Shown: positions 55,050-64,000 of the stretch, piece after piece
Layout of the letters: every line of letters begins with the position of its first letter
Position numbering within the stretch: position 1 is the first letter of the stretch
Assembly: GCA_947646735.1 (NCBI GenBank)
Contig: CANTFK010000692.1
Location: forward strand, 204,894 to 268,893
Length of the DNA: 64,000 bases
Reading direction: 5' to 3'
Origin: Peronospora farinosa
Taxonomy: Eukaryota; Oomycota; Peronosporomycetes; Peronosporales; Peronosporaceae
Program-made: the position numbers and the translations under genes
The notes under the pieces: generated by a model
The model's database searches: none
What the model was told of the DNA's origin: nothing
Seen by the model: only the letters and a program-made list of their open reading frames with translations

Positions 55050-56344
55050 AGCTAGATCCCCAATAAACCTCAATTCCACTATAAATACTCTAGATGAGAC
55101 GTTTCGCACAACTAGAGTGCGCATAGTTCCTGAAACCGCATCGCCTGCAGGTAACGGCCGTACAGTGCCGAAGGGCATGAAATGCAAAGGGCTGTCTACA
55201 TATATATGTCAAATAAAAAATACTTTCGTAGGCAGGTTCTGTGCCCGAATAGGGAAGCGTGTCAGTTTAATATCGATTTATTATTGGGGCCAAAAGTTAC
55301 AATATGAACCTATGATAAATTACCTGAAAATGTGTGGTTTCCGAAAGGCGGAATACTGTCGAGTTTAGTACGACTCACCAATTTTCGTAACTAGTACGAT
55401 TAAAACAAAATGAAAATGAAAATAACAGTTCAATTAATATAATGCCCGTTACTTGAACTTGATTAGCGCACGTGTGAGCTAGCGACGTTACGATCTAGCC
55501 CAATTACCGTACCTATCGTTCCAACAGATAGATGCGCGAATTCTACGCTAATAGTATGCTGGATTATCTGTTACCAAATAATATCTAGGTGTGTACCCGT
55601 CGCTCCGACAGGTAGGTGCACGCGGACCGATTATGTAGCTTTAATAATGTATAAACGACTGAATGTTGGTTTTCTCTGTGTGTTAAACAGGTTTTTGTAA
55701 TAATCACTAGCCTAGGCAGCTTATATTGCTGAGATCTATCCCGGAGATCTGCTTGCTAGGGTGTTTAACCGTCGTTCCTACGGAAAAGAGCGCGTGGACC
55801 ATATCGATACATTTCATGGAATTGCTATATTCACACCCTTTTTTCTTCAATTCAAACCTTTTTTCGTTTTATGAGATTATATATAAATATATAAGGGAGT
55901 TGCTGAATACATTCAGAAATATATATATATATATATATTCACTCTCTTCCATTTATTTTCACATATCTGTACTTCGTTCATGGTGTTATCAAAAGTAGTA
56001 TAAGCTGCCTATAAGATTAATGAATTCATATATGTAATGTCATGAGAAATCATTATCAATGTAAATTCAAGGGTTTCTATGTTTGTTTGAAACTAAAAAC
56101 GCATGACAAAATGACTTTACTTACGGACGCGTGCCAGACGCGTTTCGGCCCGCCGCCGCGGGCCTCCTCAGTGGCTTACCGATCGCAAAGTGATCCTACT
56201 CAGTGCAGCGGCCTCTGCCGCTCCCACACAACTTTTCTATGCATCGAACGTTCTAGAACTACCTCAATATAGACTATTCTAGAACTACCTAGCAGACTTC
56301 ACCGGCGTACATCTAGTACCCGGCTAGATACGAAGTCCCACTTT
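55050..56344. other. Repeat-derived spacer, no gene
   Basis: Three imperfect 30-base blocks (near 55510, 55607 and 55767: CCTATCGTTCCAACAGATAG, CCCGTCGCTCCGACAGGTAG and a weaker one) suggest LTR-like DNA of another element. At 56128-56320 there is a GC-rich patch with palindromes (GGCCCGCCGCCGCGGGCC) and a direct repeat TTCTAGAACTACCT. No protein domain. Confidence 0.4.
55919..55938. repeat. (AT)10 microsatellite
   Basis: Ten uninterrupted AT units. Confidence 0.95.
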
Positions 56345-56687
56345 CCAACAATGTTAAAATGTATTACATAGAGTGAAACGGCCCCTAAGAAAGATTTGAC
56401 GAAAGCGAATTTTGATGGGATAATTTTTAAATTAAATTTTTTTAAAAAAGTGACAGAAATTTTAAATTTTTCAGGAAATAGCTTTTTTAATTAAAAACCG
56501 TACCCTAAACCGACACAGGTGAATAGGTCGAGTAGACTAAGGTGAATGAGAGAACTATATTGAAGGAACTCGGCAAAATGACTTTGTAACTTCGGGATAA
56601 AAAGTACCTAATTTTTTAAAATTAGGTGTCACAAAATAGGGGGTTGCGACTGTTTAATAAAAACTTAGGACTCTGCTAAATGGTAAC

Positions 56688-56725
<38 letters not shown>

Positions 56726-56783
56726 ATAAAAAAGAGATGTTTACGCATTAAATGGAAGTCCCAGTAAACGGCGGCCGTAACTC

Positions 56784-56840
<57 letters not shown>

Positions 56841-57277
56841 TGTAACGACATCCCCGCTGTCTCCAATATAGACTCAGTGAATTTGAATTATCCGTGAAGA
56901 TGCGGATTTTCTATAGTTAGACGGAAAGACCCCGTGAACCTTTACTACATCTTTATATTGTTATTTTATATAATATGTGTAGAATAAGTGGTAATCGTTT
57001 AAACCTTTACGCTAGTAAATTGTTTAGATATCTTTGAAATACCACTCTTATTAAAATAAATAACTAATATTTTTTGAAATAGACAGTGTATGGTTGGTAG
57101 TTTGACTGGGGCGGTCACCTCCTAAAGAGTAACGGAGGTGTACAAAGGTAAGCTCAAATTGGATTATATTATCAATTGTAGAGCATAATGGTAAAAGCTT
57201 GCTTGACTGTAAGATAGACATATCAAACAGGGACGTAAGTCGGTCATAGTGATCCGATAATTCTTTGTGGAAAGATT

Positions 57278-57320
<43 letters not shown>

Positions 57321-57330
57321 GACTCCGTGA
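56345..57330 (+). rRNA. rnl: Mitochondrial large-subunit rRNA fragment inserted in nuclear DNA (NUMT)
   Basis: Bacterial-type 23S sequence with the AT-rich helices of a mitochondrion. Landmarks in order: AAACCGACACAGGTGAATAG (about 56508), CTGCCCGGTGCTGGAAGATA (about 56707), GTAACTCTGACGGTCCTAAG and GTAGCGAAATTCCTTGTCGG (about 56775-56815), GACCTGCATGAATGG, GACGGAAAGACCCCGTGAAC, TTTGACTGGGGCGGTCACCT, and GGGGATAACAGGCTGATGAC (about 57305). It covers roughly domains IV-V and stops just after the last landmark, before the peptidyl-transferase end and the 3' domain. Flanking nuclear retroelements make a nuclear insertion likely. The left edge is uncertain by about 50 bases. Confidence 0.88.
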
Positions 57331-57510
57331 CTCTTTTATACAGAGATGAACCCTTATATGCCAGTAAATATCATGTGCTAGGGCCGCATTGAACTTCATC
57401 AAGTGTTCGGTACACGCAGTTTCATCACCGATAACATCCGTTACGGACATTTGTATTATAAGAAATAAGTTGATAAGCAATTGACTAACAAAAAGAATTT
57501 TTAGTGCCAT
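57320..57510 (-). other. Possible signal-peptide fragment next to the NUMT
   Basis: A frame starting at 57510 reads MALKILFVSQLLINLFLII and then a polar region, like the N-terminus of a secreted protein. It runs into the mitochondrial segment at about 57320 without a natural end. It could be a secreted-protein gene broken by the NUMT or chance AT-rich coding. No family recognised. Confidence 0.22.
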
Positions 57511-57597
57511 TATTAATTAATGCATGTAAGGTATAATTGTATATTTCGACCTCGCATCACCTATAAAAGAGGCATCTTAGTTTATTGTGACCTACTT

Positions 57598-58202
57598 TGT
57601 AGACGGACGCTTCGAAAGAAACCGCCACGTACTTCGCGGGCACACCTTCAAGTAGCGCGAGGAAGCGGTTAAGACCGTCTTACCTCCGCGTGCGGTGGTG
57701 GTGGTATTGGTCGGCGCTAAGAAGCCCTGTACCATCCGTTGCCAGTCGCTTTGAAGCGAATCGCGCAACGAACTGCTAAGATAAGAGCTACACTAACGAC
57801 ACACACAAGCTTATACAGCTTCTCGTGAGCAGTGTGCGATGTTTAGTAGATTCAAGACTGACTTATATATAACATATTTTTACTAAATATAAATCTAGCA
57901 ACTGATGGGTTAATTATGCAAAGACTAAATACGCGTCTCTTAAATGCGTGTCTGTACGTGCAAACTTAAAATATATATTTAAGCTCGCTGATGACGTCTG
58001 TGTGAAGAGTTACCATGACGCCCAGTCCTAACAGTCGTCATCCTCGTTGAATGCGAGTCCATCCATGGATATCACATTCACGAGGGTGGGTCACATTAAT
58101 GTGTCACACCCAAATGGCAGGCCTAAGGTATCTCGTACCCATTTTGGCCTTCCCGTTTATAATTTGATAATTAACAAACCGTGTATTTCTTAGCTCGTTA
58201 CA
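57598..58202 (-). repeat. Solo LTR related to Gypsy A (605 bp)
   Basis: Starts TGTAGACGGACGC and ends CTCGTTACA. Shares with the Gypsy A LTR the start, GAGGAAGCGGTTA..CCGTCTT, TTCAAGACTGA, CCATGGATATCACATTCACG and GAGGGTGG. No coding DNA is attached and no matching target duplicates are evident (TACTT left, TTTGT right). Orientation is given by analogy with Gypsy A. Confidence 0.8.
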
Positions 58203-58846
58203 TTTGTGGAGAAAGTCAGGACTTAAAGAAGCTGCGTACCTTCAAATGTCCCGAGGCGGACTCGACGCTGGCCAATTGGTTTCTCTACTGCCAAGCAAGA
58301 CATTTAAATTATCAGGAGACATCTTATATTATCCGAAGATTGTGTATGTAAACGCATCAAGACCTACACTCGACGTGCAGATTGTTGCATATGCGGATGC
58401 CGATTTGTAATATGCAAGAGAAGCTCGACGCGCTGTGACCGGATATGTACTGCAAATGGAGGGTTGTACTTACGCGTATACAAGCCATAAACAAAGAATT
58501 TATGACTGATGATACATGCTGTTCCGAGTTTGTAGCTGCGGCTGAATGCAGCACTATGATAATGTGGACGCACAATATGTGTAAAGAGCTTGGGTTTAGT
58601 CGCAAGGAACTCTTTTATATGAAAAATATCAAGCGGCTATATAAGTGATTGAAGCAAACACAGAAGCCTACAAAGTAAAGAGTGTAGATCTCAAGTACCA
58701 CAAGATATGAGATTATGTGAAGAAAGTCGAGTTTGCTTTGGTATACTGCCCGTCAAAAGATATTCAACACCTTAAGCAAGCCTCTGGGACCTACGCAAAT
58801 TAAGAAGTTACGGCACATGTTGAATATTGTACCAGTGCCTACTAGA
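58203..58846 (+). pseudogene. Ty1/copia RNase H and pol 3' end, degenerate
   Basis: Copia-type RNase H landmarks: VAYADADL near 58386, RRAVTGYVLQMEGCTYAY near 58430, SEFVAAAECSTMIMW near 58525, VKSVDLKYHKI near 58683, VEFALVYCPSKDI near 58730 and LSKPLGPTQIKKLRHMLNIV just before the end. Interrupted by stops near 58408 and 58503 and by shifts. It is cut at 58846 by the LTR of Gypsy C and bounded on the left by the solo LTR. Confidence 0.8.
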
Positions 58847-59492
58847 TGTAGCGGAGCTGCTTAGCTCTTTAGCCAGAAGAAGACTTTACGGCTGGAAGCC
58901 TCTTAGTTCTAGAGAACTAAATTGAGTTAAGGCTAAAAGCCACTTAGTTCTAAGGAACTAATTTTAAACGACTTAAAGTCAACCTGTTCTACGGAACGAG
59001 GAAAGAGATTTTTAGTCAGTCAAGCAATAAGCTTAAGGTTCAGAGAACCAACGCACAGAGTGCAAGAACAAGCTAGAAGCTTAAAGGTTCAGACAACCAA
59101 CGCACGAAGTGCACAAGAGAACAAGTCAGAACGACTTACGATCTTCAACTCAAAATGAGAACTGATTTTATTTATGCATTAAGATTTTATGAATAGTCCT
59201 ACTCTAAGTACACTACACTAGATTAATTACTATAATAGTAATTATTATATGCAGACTTTGCTATTGGACGACGTATCGTCTAACCATCTGTGTATTATGT
59301 ACTTAGTACAGCGTTATCGATTTATCGAATCCTAATCGATAAGATACGGTATTACCGAATATCGTATTTTAACGCTCATACTTAATACCTCTCTAAAGAG
59401 AAGTATCAAAATGCATTATATGCAATACACAAAGCGGACTTTAACCGTAAACGCTCGGAAAGACGCTACAACCGTCGTGTAACCCCGTTACA
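58847..59492 (-). repeat. 3' LTR of Gypsy C (about 646 bp)
   Basis: Begins TGTAGCGGAGC inside the copia pol end and finishes CCCGTTACA, followed by CTCTCCCCCACC, the purine tract complement. Ends agree with the TGTA..GTTACA ends of the A and B LTRs. Hairpin-rich: 58902-58919 (TTAGTTCT/AGAACTAA), 59224-59244 and 59330-59375. The start is inferred from this similarity. Confidence 0.7.
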
Positions 59493-59602
59493 CTCTCCCC
59501 CACCAGACTGACGTTCCCATAGAATGTCAATCGACATCTTTCCTCTTATAGGTAGTGCTTTAGCGAACGTTAAACCCTTACGGTTTGTTCACGGCACATA
59601 AC

Positions 59603-60824
59603 ATGACGCCTACTGGCACTAAATCACAGACTCTACGGGACCTTATCGTAGGCGACCTTGACGAAGCGGTTGATTAAGAAAGTGACACCGTCTTTGTAGG
59701 ACCGGATGGGTCCCCTTTAGCCACCCTTACGGGTGAAGATGACACTAGTCATGCACCGAATCCGACGTCTGAACGTGGTGCTTTAGATAGAATAACAGCG
59801 TTACGTGACCCGCCTGACGTATCGTCAACGGTGACGGTTACCAACTCACTCGACGAGCAGCAATAGCCGACCATCGACCAAGAGGAAGGCGCCAAGCGCC
59901 GGACGAAGAATATGGCGAGCCTTTAGGACCACCGACAATACAGGTTCAAACCACCTACGGTGGAAGAACTCCTAAAGGAGGCATCTGGGCATTCCCTTTC
60001 TGGCTGGGCCATTGGGCATGAGGCCATTTCACCTTAGGATGTTGCAACGCGAACGTCCCTTCGACAACGATATCTGGAACCTCATATCACTACGCAGAGC
60101 CAAGTATTGGCTCTGCGTGGGGAAACCGAGGAGGAAGAAGATGCGGCTTTTAGCCGCTGGGCGCATTATGCGCGACGTTTAAGCAGCATGTGGGCCCTAC
60201 GGGCAAGTGCCGATGTGGCAGATGTTTGACTCGAGCGAAAGATGCGTTATGATTACGCTAAATTGAAGGCTCGAGAAAAATTGAAGTCTCAACGAAAGAA
60301 TTGTGCGCCTGCTAACCAGCACCCCATGTTTCGGCTATCACCTGTAGCCGTGAGTTCCACGACAGGCCGAGGCCGCTAACTCGCCTACCCCCACCACTAC
60401 TGGTGTGAATTGCCACCGCCAACAGGATGAACCTGCGCACGACGCTCAAAAATATCCACGGCGTATGGGCAATCCTGCCGAAGGGGAGTCTCAAACTCCC
60501 ATGAATTCCACTACTCGGGATATCCCCGCCACTTCACCAGATACTGGTTTTGACCATGGCGGCTACGCTTCTGCAACAGACGTTTAACATGGAACTGAAG
60601 GTTCCCCTGTCCAGTAAGAAAAGCCGGAGGAGTCCGGTGTATCGGCACAAGCTCAAGCGGAGCTTCTTTAAGAGGTGCGGTCCCTCCGTGAGGATATGCA
60701 GTCGATGAACTCCCGTCTTGAGTCACTGGAAGAGCGCCAAACCCGAGTGCAGGGTCAGCTTGACCTGTTAGTGCAAATGATCCACCCCGCGGCAATGCCA
60801 ATGAACTCTGCGCGAGCGCCTTAG
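59603..60824 (+). pseudogene. Antisense frame of Gypsy C, decayed
   Basis: Same position as the antisense frames of A and B. A start MTPTGTKSQTLRDL lies at 59603. A Ser/Thr/Asp-rich region follows (FVGPDGSPLATLTGEDD), then helical pieces near 60130-60260. At 60671-60824 there is a coil, VRSLREDMQSMNSRLESLEE with RQTRVQGQLDLLVQMI, and a final stop at 60822-60824. Stops and shifts interrupt it at least four times. It overlaps the chromodomain end of pol (60511 onward). Confidence 0.5.
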
Positions 60825-63800
60825 CATTTATTTGGGACGGATCCCGATATAATTGAAGTATGCCGATGTAGAACACAGGTTGTGTACGCAATTTGCACGG
60901 CAAGTTAAGCGTATACGCTGTGCCTTTCTTGGCAATGACCTTAAAGGGTCCGATAAAGCGCGGACGCAACTTCGTCTTAAAGACAGCGGATACTACATTG
61001 GTAGGTAGGTTTTTAGCATTAAGTAATACTTGGTCTCCGACCTCAAAATTATCAATACAACTTCTGCCTTTAGCATCTGCAAGTTCTTTTTGTTTGTCTT
61101 GACTATCAGACATTGCATCTTGCACATGTCGTAACACATTTAGTCGCGTTGCGAGAAACGTATTTACCTGTTTTTTAAAGTATTAATGATAACATTAGCA
61201 AGCCGATCGGCAACCTCTCCTCCACCAAGCCCTGAACCACTCGGTGGTAGCGTTGACGTAACGCGTGGTTGTGTGGGGCCAATTACATAGAACGGATTGT
61301 AGCCGTTAGAGACGTGCACAAAGTTATTGAGTGCAAACTCAAAAATAGGGAGCATAACCTCTAACGCGTAGGCGTTTCAGCACAAACGCTGCGAAGAATA
61401 TCTTTAACAACGCGATTTACGCGTTCGGTTTGACCATCGGTCTACGGATGATTCGCTGTGGACATGTCCAAACGGGTGCCCAGCACCTGGAAGACGGACT
61501 TCCAAAATTTACTCGTAAAACGAGGATTACGATCAGAAACAATTGCGACTGGCATGCCATGTTGGCGAAACACCCGATCGATAAACATCTTCGCTGTACC
61601 CACACCATCGATCGAATCTGGCACAGCCGCTAAGTGAGCCATCTTGCTCAAACGGTCAACAAAGACCACAATACCTGTATTGCCATGCGAATCTTTCGGT
61701 AGGCCAAATACAAAATCCATACTAATGGACTCCCAGCACCCAGTGGGAATAGGCAAGCTAGCCAGCGGCGCTGCCGAATGGGGCGAGGGTTTCACCCGCT
61801 GACACGTTTCACACGTACGCACATATGTGCTCACCCATTTGTATAATTTGGGCCACCAATAACTTTGGCATACTGCCCCATAGGTCTTTTCACGACCCAA
61901 TGACCACCGATGGCGGTGTCATGTACCTCATAGAGGATACGATACTTCAAATCCTCTTCATGAGGAACCACAATGCGCGGGTGATACGACACATCTGTGC
62001 AATCGTACAACAGCCCCTGATCGATGGAATATCGATGGAGGCTCGCACGTAATCGTGCCGACAGTTTAATGCCCGAGTCTTTACACTCATCACTGCCAAG
62101 AGCATGTAGCAACGCTACACAATGATCATCTTCAGCAACGCCGTACAAATGAGATCAATGATAGAAGACGACAACGTCGTCACATGAGCAAGCTCATAAT
62201 CAGGTCTGCGTGACAACGCATCAGCCAAAGCATTTTGCTTGCTCGGCTTATATTTCACCTCGAAATTATATATGGCAAAGAATGACAGCCATCTGGCCAT
62301 TCTCTGCGAGAGATGCGGCGACTGAGTCGCAGTGCGTAACGACGCATGATCGGTATAGATCACAAAAGGCTTTGAGCCCAGCAGATGAACTCTGAATTTG
62401 ACCAGGGCATACTTCATCGCAAGTAGCTCTTTGTCATGAACTGGATAGTTCTTTTCTGCAGCTTTCATCTGGCGAGATTCAAAAGCGATCACAGCCTCAC
62501 GGCCTTCATCATCTGTTTGTAACATAGCACTGCCAATAGAAAAATCCGACGCGTCACAGACGACGCTAAACGGCCGATCAGGGTCTGGCAAAGCCAAAAT
62601 AGGGGCATGAAGAAGGCTGGTCTTCAGCGCTTGAAAAGCGTCCTCGTGTTCGGCATGCCAACACCATTCCACATCCTTTAAGGAGAGGAGATAATGTTCA
62701 ACCCATATCAGCGTAATTATCGCTGTATTTCTGCAAGTAATTGGCAAGGCCAAGCCATTTACGCAAGTCCTTCTGAGACTGTGGAACAGGCCAATCGACT
62801 ATGGCTTTGCCTTGGCGGGATCCTCTCTTAGGCCTCGTTTCCAATGAAGCACCCTAGAAAGGGAATTTCTTCGGCCCCGAAGATGCACGTTGATGCATTA
62901 GCATATAGCTTATTAGTGCGCATGCACTCTAGCACCGCTCGTAAATGAACAAAATGGTTTTCGGTATCCAACCGCCCATGTTCAGCTCGACTATGGACAA
63001 AAATGTCATCAAAGTACGTCTGTGCATAGCTTTGATGGGGTCGAAACAAGTGCGTCACTAGACGATTAAACGTAGCCGGAGCATTCGACAGCCCCTGGGG
63101 CATCACCAACCACTCCCAGAGCATACTATTCGGAGTACTAACCGCGGTGAGCGGTATATCGCTAGCTTGCATGAGCAGTTGATAAAAACTCATCGACGAA
63201 GTCGAGTGCACTATACATGCTACAACCGACCATTTTCTTTTGAAGAACATCGTTTCTAGGTATTGGCGTCTGTGCAGCTATAGTGGCTGCATTGAGCTTA
63301 TGACAAGCATGAACAATAAGCCACTTACCATTAGGTTTTTTTACAAGAAAGGTTGGTGAAGTGTGCGGAGATTTACTCTCACGCACCATACCCACCGCGT
63401 ACTTCACACGAAAGAACTAGTCAACGACATCACACGGCTCTTTGGGTATAAGCCAGTGCCGTGTTACGCAGTATTTGTTTCCAGGGAAAGATAAAGTCAA
63501 TTTTATAACGTACACTTCTTTTAGGAGGCAGGACAAGCGGCAAAGAATGACACACTACGTCATGAAATTTCTTATCCAAATAATAGTAGGAATTCGAAGG
63601 GTTCTTCAAAAATAGATGATACACTTCGTGCACTAAGTGCCGACTTTGTATCTTCGAGGAATGTCTCATCCACATTCGAGGATGTGTTCAACTCGAGGGT
63701 AGGTCGAATGAACACCATATCGAATAGATCACCATCCTTTAAGGCTTGATGAATCTCATCCATAGAAATTTCCTCTAGCTATAAGAGAGCATTTAGTTAT

Positions 63801-64000
63801 GGGAGGACCTCAAGGTCAACCTCACCATCTACATCACCTGTCACTCCGTTGACCAGGGTAAACAGCTGGTCCCTGACATCACCACGTGAATAAGCAGACT
63901 CCTTGTCTATCAGCCGCCATTTGGCAACGCTGCCGTCTCATTGACGAGACCTTACTTTTCAAAGTACTTGGGATGCCATCAATCCGACATATAATGAATC
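60511..64000 (-). pseudogene. pol of Gypsy C (RT, RNase H, integrase, chromodomain)
   Basis: Element order from the right edge: post-protease linker, RT (KYAVGMVRESKSPHTSPT; LWEWLVMPQGLSNAPATFNR; YFDDIFVHSRAEHGR), RNase H (VVCDASDFSIGSAM; YTDHASLRTAT), integrase 61900-61164 (CETCQRVKPSPHS; SMDFVFGLPKDSHGN; IVSDRNPRFTSKFW, so the second catalytic residue sits in DRN; ALNNFVHVSNGYNPF), a linker (GDQVLLNAKNLPTNVV; LRPRFIGPFKVIAK) and a chromodomain at about 60511-60600 (YLVKWRGYPE). Frame changes near 63420, 63170, 62830, 62760, 62150, 61860, 61440 and 61150. The chromodomain frame ends abruptly. Confidence 0.87.

Larger units (their letters stand above)
58847..64000 (-). mobile_element. Ty3/Gypsy element C, runs off the window
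   Basis: Minus-strand chromodomain Gypsy in the same layout as A and B: 3' LTR, antisense frame region (59603-60824), pol (60511-64000). Protease, gag and the 5' LTR lie beyond the right edge. Inserted in the copia remnant. Its RT-RNase H part is nearly identical to fragment D. Confidence 0.85.

Overview
The window reads as nuclear DNA of a plant-pathogenic oomycete (Peronosporales: Phytophthora or a downy mildew). The evidence is a Crinkler (CRN)-type effector remnant with LFLAK-like and HVLVVVP signatures, an ankyrin-FYVE protein of a kind common in oomycetes, short-intron genes, and Ty3/Gypsy elements of oomycete type, one of them with two RNase H domains. The species cannot be named from the sequence.

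Left third (1-25.6 kb): a gene island. Host genes, several with exon structures that close in frame, are a secreted CAP/PR-1 protein (2351-2887, -), GPN-loop GTPase 3 (3494-4845, -, 8 exons), an ankyrin-FYVE protein (5125-7068, -), a VAMP7-like longin R-SNARE (10161-11173, -), an ankyrin-SAM protein (11494-13779, +, 10 exons) and two possible small genes. Among and beyond them lie three decayed copies of a GCN2-like eIF2-alpha kinase (1-1605, 14300-16475, 20405-24330, all +). Two of these are followed by a convergent C-terminal fragment of the ribosome-biogenesis factor TSR1, so a GCN2-TSR1 block was duplicated and then decayed. A frameshifted CRN effector with a kinase-like C-terminus sits between two of the copies.

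Right part (25.6-64 kb): nested transposable elements. Gypsy A (25606 to about 32140, -) is inserted in the third TSR1 fragment and is missing its 5' LTR and most of gag. Gypsy E (about 32.3-38 kb, +) has a second RNase H and a chromodomain. Fragment D (about 41.6-44.4 kb, +) is a near-identical inverted copy of part of Gypsy C. A Helitron N-terminal fragment lies at 44.9-45.5 kb, and E-associated repeats occur at 40.4-41.2 kb and, inverted, at 45.6-46.5 kb. Gypsy B (46882-55049, -) is complete, with two 460-bp LTRs. It is followed by a mitochondrial large-subunit rRNA piece (NUMT, about 56.35-57.33 kb), a solo LTR, a copia 3' end, and Gypsy C (58847-64000, -), which runs off the window.

Two patterns stand out. 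First, Gypsy A, B and C have LTRs, and A and B also internal regions, built from closely packed short perfect hairpins (6-12 bp stems). Second, the same three elements carry a reading frame on the strand opposite to pol, between pol and the 3' LTR, that ends in a predicted coiled coil and overlaps the chromodomain end of pol. In the youngest element (B) this antisense frame is open for 590 codons although pol is broken. I do not recall either pattern being described as a defining property of oomycete Gypsy elements, but I could not search.
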